Shown here in pieces: positions 57,628-64,000 of a stretch of DNA of 64,000 nucleotides. How positions within the stretch are numbered: the first letter of the stretch is position 1; each line of letters begins with the position of its first letter. A model generated the notes under the pieces. The model made no database searches. It saw nothing but the letters and a program-made list of their open reading frames with translations, and was not told where the DNA came from. Location: positions 47,838-111,837 of the forward strand of contig JAAYEJ010000061.1 in the NCBI GenBank assembly GCA_012728835.1, in the 5' to 3' direction. The translations under genes and the position numbers were made by a program. The stretch is from Candidatus Brocadiaceae bacterium. Lineage in GTDB: Bacteria; Planctomycetota; Brocadiia; SM23-32.

Positions 57628-59142
57628 TCAGGAGGCCGCCGCCTCGGCGCGGTACTTCTCGGCGATTCGGCGCTGAATGTCGCTCTTGTAGAGCCCCCAG
57701 GCGCAGACGGGGATCGTCCTGACCTCTCCCGTGTCGGGGTCTTCGTATCCGAAGGCCGCCGGGCAGCTCTGGAGGCGCGCCGATTCGATCGAGTGGTATT
57801 CCTCGAAGGGCAGGATGACCATCAGCATCGTGTGGCGGACGTTCGTGTGCTTGCGGAGCTGGTCCTTGAGCTTCCTGCCCATGAGGACGCCGCCGACGAC
57901 GCGGAGGATGCGCAGCGTGGGGCGGCCCTTGAAGACGGCCCGCAGGTTCACGCCCTTCAGTGCGACCGGTGCAAAGGACCGCAGGACCATGAGGCGGGCG
58001 CGGATCCTGTGCGTGCGCCGGTTCAGGTCCAGGCGGTCCAGCCTGGGGTCCAGCGCGCGCGTGCGGTCCACCAGCTCGCCGGCCAGTTCGTGCAGGGGGC
58101 GCTTGAGGTAGCGGCCGAGTCCGTGGAAGCGTTCGCCGTCGGAGACGAGATAGGCGGCCGATTCGCAGTTGGGGTGCGCGCCGGCGAACTTCAGAGGCGC
58201 GCCGCCGAACACGCTCAGGGCGCGCTTGAGCCGCACTGTGAGCCCCATCGGGAGGAACTCGACCGTCTCGCCCGGCAGCGCCTCGTTGACGATCTGTTCG
58301 ACGTCTTCGATCGTCGTGGAGACGTCGGTCTCGAACTCGCCTTCCTCCCACGTTTCGGTGAGGGGGATCAGGTGAAGGCACTTGATGAACGCGCTGCTGT
58401 CGTGGACGTACTGGATCAGGGCGGGCATGTGCTTGTCGTTGATGTGGCGGGCGACGCAGCACATGATCGTGTTCTTGTGGTGGCTGAACTTTCTGAGGTT
58501 CTCCAGTGCCCGGGCCTTCTTGGCGTGGGCGCCCGGGTTCTTGCGCAGGCGGTCGTAGATGGCCGGGTCGTCTCCGTCGAAGCCGAGCAGCACGTGCACG
58601 CGGGAGTCGCAGATGCGCTTGCAGTACTCCTCGTCGGCCAGCCTGATCCCGTTGGTGACGACGCGGGCGTCCAGGCCGTTCGCGCGTGCCAGGTCGATGA
58701 TCTCGAACAGGTCGTCGCGCACCGTCGGCTCGCCGCCGAAGAGCTGGATGACGGGCGGCGGGTCCATCTCGCCGAGCTTCTTGAAGACGTTCTCGAAGTA
58801 CTTCATCGGCGGGTGGAACTCGAAGCCCATCCCGGGGATGTTGGCGATGCAGATCGGGCAGTTCATGTTGCAGCGGTTGGTGACGTCGACGAACACCATG
58901 CGCGGATGGTGGTTGTGCCCGCACCGGTCGCACTCGAGCGTGCAGTGAAGCGGTTCGTCCGGGTTGTAGCGGCAGGTGTCCCGCTTGCGCTGCCAGACGG
59001 CGGCGTCCGAGCTGACCAGCGCCTCGCTGGGGCCGCAGTCCGGGCAGTCCTTCTGAAGGTAGACGCAGCCGTCGCGGATCGCGTGTTCGGCCGGAACACG
59101 CTTGCGGCAGGACTCGCAGACGCCGTAGTTGGCCGAGGGCAT
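57628..59142 (-). CDS. Cysteine-rich radical SAM protein, MJ0619/Tes-like (copy A)
   Basis: 504 residues. Radical SAM motif CNMNCPIC (C91, C95, C98) after an N-terminal part with paired cysteines (C9/C12 and C33/C36, rubredoxin-like) and an extra C67-x3-C71-x2-C74. A C-terminal block has SCPAAF...PVCAW. This layout, and QLFGGEPTVRDDLFEI, recall the archaeal MJ0619/tetraether-synthase (Tes) family, which joins lipid tails, but the reaction here is unknown. Paralog of the gene at 59955-61520; only a lipoprotein gene lies between. 101 bp after that lipoprotein gene. Confidence 0.85.
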   Translation of the reverse strand: MPSANYGVCESCRKRVPAEHAIRDGCVYLQKDCPDCGPSEALVSSDAAVWQRKRDTCRYNPDEPLHCTLECDRCGHNHHPRMVFVDVTNRCNMNCPICIANIPGMGFEFHPPMKYFENVFKKLGEMDPPPVIQLFGGEPTVRDDLFEIIDLARANGLDARVVTNGIRLADEEYCKRICDSRVHVLLGFDGDDPAIYDRLRKNPGAHAKKARALENLRKFSHHKNTIMCCVARHINDKHMPALIQYVHDSSAFIKCLHLIPLTETWEEGEFETDVSTTIEDVEQIVNEALPGETVEFLPMGLTVRLKRALSVFGGAPLKFAGAHPNCESAAYLVSDGERFHGLGRYLKRPLHELAGELVDRTRALDPRLDRLDLNRRTHRIRARLMVLRSFAPVALKGVNLRAVFKGRPTLRILRVVGGVLMGRKLKDQLRKHTNVRHTMLMVILPFEEYHSIESARLQSCPAAFGYEDPDTGEVRTIPVCAWGLYKSDIQRRIAEKYRAEAAAS

Positions 59143-59243
59143 GTCTTGTTCACCGTTTACGTCAGAGCCGCCGGATGCGCGCTGGGGCGCGCACCCGGCG
59201 CACAGAATGCAGCGGGTGGAGTGGCCTCCGTCCGCCCCGACAC

Positions 59244-59855
59244 CTACATGCTAAGCGATGTGCGTTGGTCGCGCGAGTGTTGGCGGCCCGGCCAGGCGCC
59301 GAACTGGTGGCCGTCGTCGTTGGCGAGGTCCAGCGTCGTCCAGCCCAGGGCGAAGTCGAGGATCTGCGTCCAGCGCACGTTCCACACGAAGCCGACGAAG
59401 CCGATGTGGGGGAAGAAATGCACGCAGGCGGGCGTGTAGTCCGGGGTGCTCCCGTTGCCCAGGGATGCCAGGCCGAGCAGCCCTCCGTACCGCATGTAGA
59501 GGGTCTCGGGCTTGTCCTTGTCGAAGCCGTCGCCCCAACCGACCGTTTCGTGGGAGACCATGAATCCGCTGCAGTGGTTGTAGTGGCGGGTGATGCCCAT
59601 CCGGCCTCCGCCGAGGCCGACGAAGTGGCCGTCGACCTTGCTGTAGCCGCCGACGAGCATGTCGAGGCTGTTCCAGTAGAGGCCGAGGGACGGCTTGCTG
59701 GTGACCGTCAGACCCACGTCCGCCATCTCCAGCGCGTCCTCGGCGCGGTGGCGCATGTACTCCGCCACGGCGCAACCCTGGGAGCCTGCCAGCACCGCAG
59801 CCAGCGCCAGCGCCAGTGCGAACCTGCCCAGCCACCGTCCTGCATACATGTTCAT
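59244..59855 (-). CDS. Small lipoprotein between two radical SAM genes
   Basis: 203 residues. Signal peptide FALALALAAVLAGSQGC with the lipobox GSQGC, so the mature protein is lipid-anchored at the envelope. The following segment (YMRHRAEDALEMADVG) is Arg/Ala/Asp-rich and the rest has no domain I can name. Transcribed from its own promoter at 59924-59953 and possibly also by read-through from copy B. The neighbours suggest a shared pathway. Confidence 0.75.
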   Translation of the reverse strand: MNMYAGRWLGRFALALALAAVLAGSQGCAVAEYMRHRAEDALEMADVGLTVTSKPSLGLYWNSLDMLVGGYSKVDGHFVGLGGGRMGITRHYNHCSGFMVSHETVGWGDGFDKDKPETLYMRYGGLLGLASLGNGSTPDYTPACVHFFPHIGFVGFVWNVRWTQILDFALGWTTLDLANDDGHQFGAWPGRQHSRDQRTSLSM

Positions 59856-59881
59856 ACGTTGAACTCCGGAATGTCAGGGCC

Positions 59882-59916
59882 TGTCACCGAGGCCGGCCGG
59901 TCCGGCACCGGTGACA
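59882..59916 (-). promoter_or_regulatory. Inverted repeat at the lipoprotein transcript start
   Basis: TGTCACCG (59882-59889) and CGGTGACA (59909-59916) flank a GC-rich centre. It starts a few bases after the -10 box, so it could be an operator or an RNA hairpin at the 5' end. Confidence 0.45.
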
Positions 59917-59923
59917 GAATTCG

Positions 59924-59953
59924 ATCATAGCCGCCGGGCGAGGGCGAAGGCAA
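59924..59953 (-). promoter_or_regulatory. Promoter for the lipoprotein gene
   Basis: On the minus strand: TTGCCT (59953-59948), 18-bp spacer, TATGAT (59929-59924). It overlaps the stop region of radical SAM copy B. Confidence 0.5.
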
Positions 59954-59954
59954 G

Positions 59955-61520
59955 TCAGCGGCTGTTCGGCGGCGCGGCCTGTGCGCGGGCGTAGTGGTCC
60001 GAGATGCGGCGCATGACGGGCACCTTGTGCTGGCTCCATGCGCAGACGGGCACCCCGCTGACGCGTCCGGCCTCGGGGTCGTAGAACGCGAACGCGTTCG
60101 GGCAGCGTTCGAGGCGTTCCGTCTCGAGCGTCTGGTTGTCCTCGAACGGCAGCACGATGATCTGCAGCATGGCCTGGGGCACCAGGTGCCTGGCGGCGCC
60201 GCGGCGCAGGCCGCGGCGGACCATCGAGCGGCCCATCAGGCAGGCGGCGTGCCACAGCTTGGCGGGGCCGCGCCCCTTCAGGAGCGCACCGATGCGGACG
60301 TGCCGCCGTGCGACGCCGGCCAGGGCCAGCAGGGCGCGCACGTACAGCCATCCGCGGCGGAGCCCGAGCCGCGCCAGAAGGCGTCCGCGGCGGGTGGTCG
60401 CCATCCGGTGCAGACGGCGCGCCATGCGGGCGTCGACGGCGAACAGGGCGTTGACCAGGTCGGGGAGCGAGCCCTTCAGGTAGCGGCTCAGGGGGACGTA
60501 CTGCTCTCCGTCCGAGATCAGTAGGTAGAAGCTCTCGCAGTTCGGATGGGCGCCGGCGAACGGGGGCTTCTTGGCGTGCAGGCAGTCCATCAGGGCCTTG
60601 AGTTCGCCCACCACGCCGGCCGGCACGAAGTCCACGCGTTCGTCGGGGAACGCGTTGTTGATGAGGACCTCCATGTCCTCGTTGGTCATCCGCTCGGGCT
60701 CGAGGTCCAGGACGTCCGGCGACCAGGTCTGGGCCAGGGGCAGGAAGTAGACGCCCCGGATGAAGTCGCGGCGCTCATGGCAGAAGCGCAGCAGGTCGCC
60801 CACCTGGTGGTCGTTGAACCCCTTGGCGATGCAGGACATGATGCCCATCTTCGCGCCGCCGATCCGGGCCACGTTCTCGAGGGCTCTGTGCTTGATCTCC
60901 AGGTACTTCTCGTTGCCGCGAAGGACGCGGTAGGTCTCCGGGTTCTCGCCGTCGTAGGCGAACAGGATGGTGGCCCGCGTCTCGATGAGTCGGCGGCAGT
61001 AGTCCTCGTCGGCCAGCCTCAGCCCGTTGGTGACGACGCGCACGGACAGGCCCGCCGCCTTGGCCAGGCGGATGATCTCGAACAGGTCCTTGCGCACCGT
61101 GGGTTCGCCGCCGAACAACTGGACAGTCGGCCGGGGCGTGAGCTGCGACAGCTCGGCGAACATCTTCTCGAAGTAGTCGATGGGGGGTTCGAACAGGAAC
61201 CCCATGCTCGGGGTGTTGTTGATGCAGATCGGGCAGTTGGAGTTGCAGCGGTTCGTGATGTCCACGAAGACGAAACTTGGCTGGTTCTTGCGTGCGCAAT
61301 CGAGGCATTGCAGCATGCAGCCGGCGGGTTCCTCGTGCTTTCCGTCGAGGCTGCGCTTGGTGAAGTAACGCTGCGAATCGCAGGAGATCAGCGTCTCCGT
61401 GCGGCCGCAGGCGGGGCAGTCCTTCACCAGGTACACGCGGCCGTCGCGCTGTTCATGGGTCGCCTCGACCAGCGTGTCGCACGTGTTGCAGAAGCTTCGA
61501 TTCATGGAGTCCGCCGGCAT
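59955..61520 (-). CDS. Cysteine-rich radical SAM protein, MJ0619/Tes-like (copy B)
   Basis: 521 residues. Radical SAM motif CNSNCPIC (C92, C96, C99); N-terminal C11/C14 and C35/C38 pairs; C68-x3-C72-x2-C75; TVQLFGGEPTVRKDLFEII; C-terminal RCPNAF...PVCAW. Clearly homologous to copy A over its whole length, so they arose by duplication. The exact reaction is not known; Tes-like C-C lipid coupling is only an analogy. Start ATG 61520; ATG 61505 (MNRSFCNTC) is possible. The first gene of the probable unit copy B - lipoprotein - copy A. Confidence 0.85.
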   Translation of the reverse strand: MPADSMNRSFCNTCDTLVEATHEQRDGRVYLVKDCPACGRTETLISCDSQRYFTKRSLDGKHEEPAGCMLQCLDCARKNQPSFVFVDITNRCNSNCPICINNTPSMGFLFEPPIDYFEKMFAELSQLTPRPTVQLFGGEPTVRKDLFEIIRLAKAAGLSVRVVTNGLRLADEDYCRRLIETRATILFAYDGENPETYRVLRGNEKYLEIKHRALENVARIGGAKMGIMSCIAKGFNDHQVGDLLRFCHERRDFIRGVYFLPLAQTWSPDVLDLEPERMTNEDMEVLINNAFPDERVDFVPAGVVGELKALMDCLHAKKPPFAGAHPNCESFYLLISDGEQYVPLSRYLKGSLPDLVNALFAVDARMARRLHRMATTRRGRLLARLGLRRGWLYVRALLALAGVARRHVRIGALLKGRGPAKLWHAACLMGRSMVRRGLRRGAARHLVPQAMLQIIVLPFEDNQTLETERLERCPNAFAFYDPEAGRVSGVPVCAWSQHKVPVMRRISDHYARAQAAPPNSR

Positions 61521-61569
61521 TCGGGGGCACGTTCGGTTCGCCAGGTGCGCACGCGACAGGCACCGGGTA

Positions 61570-61578
61570 TGGTATAGT
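61570..61578 (+). promoter_or_regulatory. Extended -10 promoter for the PP2C phosphatase
   Basis: TGG then TATAGT (61573-61578), an extended -10 (TGn) form with no clear -35. The gene starts 101 bp downstream. Overlaps the copy B promoter. Confidence 0.45.
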
Positions 61579-61598
61579 CAGAGGCGGCGCGGCGTCAA
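61571..61598 (-). promoter_or_regulatory. Promoter for radical SAM copy B
   Basis: On the minus strand: TTGACG (61598-61593), 16-bp spacer, TATACC (61576-61571). Its -10 box overlaps that of the divergent phosphatase promoter. Confidence 0.55.
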
Positions 61599-61679
61599 AT
61601 GCGCTGAAACGGGAGGGAGCGGCGCCGGCGGGTCCGGCCGGCGTCGGCTGCCGAGGATCGAACACGGGAGGGCGTGCCG

Positions 61680-63806
61680 ATGCGAATCCGCACGAAGCTG
61701 TTCATCCTGTTGATGGTCGCCGCGTTGCTGCCGGGCACGCTCATTGCGCTCTTCCACCGCTCCGCCATGCTGCAGCTCGGCCACGGGCTGGCCGGCGGCG
61801 TGCGGAAGGCGCAGACCGGCTCGGCCACGGACCTGCTCCGCCGGACCGTGTTCGACTACGGAACCATCATCCGGAGGGACCGGGCGGCCCTGGAGACGGC
61901 CGTCCGGTTCCAGGCGCGCGAGGTGGAGCGCCTCCTGGCATCGCCTCCGCCGGCGGACGCACGGGTCTTCCTCAATGACGACTACGCAGACGGGGGCCGG
62001 CCGCCGGCCGACGTGCGCCGGTCGGAGCAGCACTTCCGCACGGACGACGCCGGTGCGCGCGTTCCCATCGACGTCAGCTACGCGGAGCAGGTCTACTTCG
62101 TGGTGGACGGCCTATCCCCGCGCGCCCTGGCGGACGACATGGCGCGTCTGTCCTCGATGCCGGAGGTCTATGCGTTTGCCCGCCGCAGCCTGGGCGACCT
62201 GGCCTACTGGCAGTACACCAGCCTGGAGGCCGGGTTCCACACGAGCTATCCGGGGCACGGCGGCTACCCGGCGGACTACGACCCCCGCACCCGCGAATGG
62301 TACGTGCGCGCACGCGACCACGGGGACCTGACCTGGCTGGTGATGCCGGAGGTTTCGAGCCGGACCGTGACCCAGACCGTCGCGATGCCGGTGCGGGGGC
62401 CGGACGGGCGGTTCGCCGGCGTGACGGCCATCGACGTCCCCTTCGGGAGCCTGTTCCACGCCCTGCGGCTGCCGGCGGCCTGGGCGGCGCAGGCGGAGAC
62501 CATGCTGGCCGTCCTGGACGGTGCGGGCGGGGAGGACGGGAGGGCCCAGGTGCTTGTGCACCGCGACTACGAGCGGCAGGGCCGGAACTGGCAGACGCCG
62601 CTCGAACTGCTCTACCTGGAATCGGATCAGCCTGCGAGGCTGCAGGACATGCTGCGCACCTCGCGCGAATCCGGGGCGGCCGTGGCCCGGATGGACTACC
62701 GTGGAGTCGATTCGCTCTGGGCCTGCGGGCCGGCGATCCCGGGGAGACCCTTCCCTGTGGTGGTCGTGCCGCACGACCTGATCGTGGCCGAGGCGGCGCA
62801 GGCGGAGGGAGTGGCCCTGGCGCGCACGGACCGGGCTTTGTGGGGGGCCGGGCTCCTGCTGGCCGGCGTCGGCGTGCTGGCCGGGGCGATCGCGCTGATC
62901 GCCTCCCGGGCGATCTCCGGGCCGATCCGGCAGCTCGCCGGGGCCGCCGAGAAGCTGGCCGAGGGGGACTACGATGCGTCGGTGGCGATCGGGACGGGGG
63001 ACGAGCTTCAGGAACTCGGAGAGGTGTTCAACAGCATGGGGCCCCGGCTTCGGGACTACAGCAAGGTGAAGCACTCGCTGGAGCTGGCCATGCAGATCCA
63101 GCAGAACCTCCTGCCGCGCCAGGCCCCGCAGGTCGAGGGGTTCGAAGTCTACGGACAGACCCGCTACTGCGACGAGACCGGCGGCGACTACTTCGACTTC
63201 ATCGACCTGGCGCCGATGGGGCTGAAGGCCCTCGGGCTGGTCGTGGGCGACGTGAGCGGCCACGGCATCCCGGCGGCGCTTCTGATGGCCTCCGCACGGA
63301 GCGTCTTCCGGGTGCATGCCGGGAGTTCGCCCAGGGAACCGGCGGCCGCGATCCGCGCGCTGAACCGTTCCCTCGTGCACGACACGATGGCCGAGAGCTT
63401 CATGACGCTCTTCTACGCCCTCGTGGACATACCGGAGCGGACGCTGCACTGGACGACGGCGGGGCACGACCCGGCGATCCTCATCCGCCGGGCGGGCGGC
63501 CGGACCGAGCAACTGGGCTCGCCCGCGCTGCCGGCGGGCCTGTTCGAGGAAGCGGACTACACGAGCAGCGGCCCGGTTCGGATGGAGAGCGGCGACGTGA
63601 TGATCATCGGCACGGACGGCATCTGGGAGGCGCGCGATCCGGAGGACAACCTGTACGGCCACGAGCGGCTGCACGCGACGCTCGCCGCCTGCAGGGAGGC
63701 GTCGGCCGAAGGCATCTTCGAGGCCATCATGGAGTCCGTGACGGAGTTCAGCGCCGGCCGGCCCGCCGAAGACGACATCACCCTGGTGGTCCTCAAGGCG
63801 CTGTAG
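61680..63806 (+). CDS. Membrane sensor PP2C-type phosphatase (RsbU/SpoIIE family) with HAMP
   Basis: 708 residues. N-terminal membrane helix (FILLMVAALLPGTLIALF), a large extracytoplasmic dCache-like sensor (DPRTREWYVRA), a second helix (LLLAGVGVLAGAIALIA), HAMP (about 405-460), and a C-terminal PPM/PP2C domain with GGDYFD, GDVSGHG, TDGIWEARD and AEDDITLVVL, so the Asp ligands for metal are complete. Such enzymes dephosphorylate anti-sigma-antagonist proteins. GGGAGGG at 61666-61672 sits 7 nt before ATG 61680; GTG 61674 is too close. Divergent from radical SAM copy B; response-regulator gene converges on it. Confidence 0.92.
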   Translation: MRIRTKLFILLMVAALLPGTLIALFHRSAMLQLGHGLAGGVRKAQTGSATDLLRRTVFDYGTIIRRDRAALETAVRFQAREVERLLASPPPADARVFLNDDYADGGRPPADVRRSEQHFRTDDAGARVPIDVSYAEQVYFVVDGLSPRALADDMARLSSMPEVYAFARRSLGDLAYWQYTSLEAGFHTSYPGHGGYPADYDPRTREWYVRARDHGDLTWLVMPEVSSRTVTQTVAMPVRGPDGRFAGVTAIDVPFGSLFHALRLPAAWAAQAETMLAVLDGAGGEDGRAQVLVHRDYERQGRNWQTPLELLYLESDQPARLQDMLRTSRESGAAVARMDYRGVDSLWACGPAIPGRPFPVVVVPHDLIVAEAAQAEGVALARTDRALWGAGLLLAGVGVLAGAIALIASRAISGPIRQLAGAAEKLAEGDYDASVAIGTGDELQELGEVFNSMGPRLRDYSKVKHSLELAMQIQQNLLPRQAPQVEGFEVYGQTRYCDETGGDYFDFIDLAPMGLKALGLVVGDVSGHGIPAALLMASARSVFRVHAGSSPREPAAAIRALNRSLVHDTMAESFMTLFYALVDIPERTLHWTTAGHDPAILIRRAGGRTEQLGSPALPAGLFEEADYTSSGPVRMESGDVMIIGTDGIWEARDPEDNLYGHERLHATLAACREASAEGIFEAIMESVTEFSAGRPAEDDITLVVLKAL

Positions 63807-63816
63807 GCCCGACGGG

Positions 63817-64000
63817 TCAGTAGCCCTCGGCCGGCGCCAGGAGCATGTCGACGGGCTGCTTCGGAGGCCGCGCGGCGAGTGTGTCGCGCAGCACCCTCTT
63901 GAGGCGGTTCAGGTCGCACGGCTTTACCAGGTAGTCGCTCGCGCCCAGCCGCATCGTCTTGACCACCTTGCTGATCTGGGCGAGCACCGAGAGCACGACC
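63817..64000 (-). CDS. Response regulator receiver domain, C-terminal end (truncated)
   Basis: The last 60 codons are inside the window and the N-terminal part lies beyond it. VVLSVLAQISKVV, then LGASDYLVKPCD (the conserved Lys-Pro of receiver domains), and a short Pro-rich tail ending APAEGY. The phospho-acceptor Asp would be outside the window. Probably works with a signalling system next to the PP2C phosphatase, 10 bp after its stop. Confidence 0.85.
   Translation of the reverse strand, partial: VVLSVLAQISKVVKTMRLGASDYLVKPCDLNRLKRVLRDTLAARPPKQPVDMLLAPAEGY

Overview
The window is a GC-rich, densely packed piece of a bacterial chromosome made almost entirely of core genes on both strands. 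The predicted outer-membrane efflux channel and two lipobox-bearing lipoproteins point to a diderm bacterium. Several details are ones I associate from memory with Planctomycetota and relatives: a DnaX-binding chi-like protein, zinc-ribbon membrane proteins and a short PheT. The phylum is inference and is not proven by anything in the sequence.

Layout. 1-4373: the 3' part of a six-hairpin-fold protein, a PfkB sugar kinase, radA and tRNA-Phe(GAA). 4654-12516: alaS (-), a TolC-like channel (+), mutS2 (-) and a zinc-ribbon membrane protein (+). 12713-16687 (-): folP-cdaA-ybbR-pdxJ-holC, joining folate, c-di-AMP, vitamin B6 and a replication-clamp-loader gene. 16907-20210 (+): queA-tgt-yajC-metallophosphoesterase. 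20349-37591 (+): a nearly complete S10-spc-alpha ribosomal cluster (rpsJ to rplQ, with secY, adk, map, infA, rpmJ and rpoA), missing rpmD and carrying a methyltransferase gene between rpsM and rpsK. 37727-38673 (-): a zinc-ribbon protein and thioredoxin. 38928-42705 (+): a galacturonokinase-like GHMP kinase, rodA and an orphan dihydrolipoamide acyltransferase (E2). 42774-48636 (-): nusA-infB-DUF503-rbfA-EndoIII-like-hisG. 49077-57452 (-): infC-rpmI-rplT-pheS-pheT-tyrA-purL. 57628-61520 (-): two paralogous cysteine-rich radical SAM enzymes flanking a small lipoprotein. 61680-63806 (+): a sensor PP2C/RsbU-type phosphatase, followed by the C-terminal end of a response regulator (-).

Most transcription units begin with a recognisable sigma-70-type promoter (TTGACA-like, 16-18 bp, TAGAAT/TATAAT-like). 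The same -10 form, TAGAAT, recurs at tRNA-Phe, rpsJ, E2, nusA and the 38673 gene. Start codons were chosen by Shine-Dalgarno spacing and family N-termini. infC appears to start with AUC.

The most unusual region is 57.6-63.8 kb. It has two tandem radical SAM paralogs whose cysteine layout recalls the archaeal tetraether-lipid synthase (MJ0619/Tes) family, a lipoprotein of unknown function between them, and a divergent phosphatase whose -10 box overlaps that of the upstream radical SAM gene. Other points of note are the galacturonokinase-like kinase, a degenerate endonuclease III homologue, a PurS-PurS-PurL fusion, an in-frame triplicated hexapeptide in AlaRS, an enlarged L17 and a MutS2 without an Smr domain.
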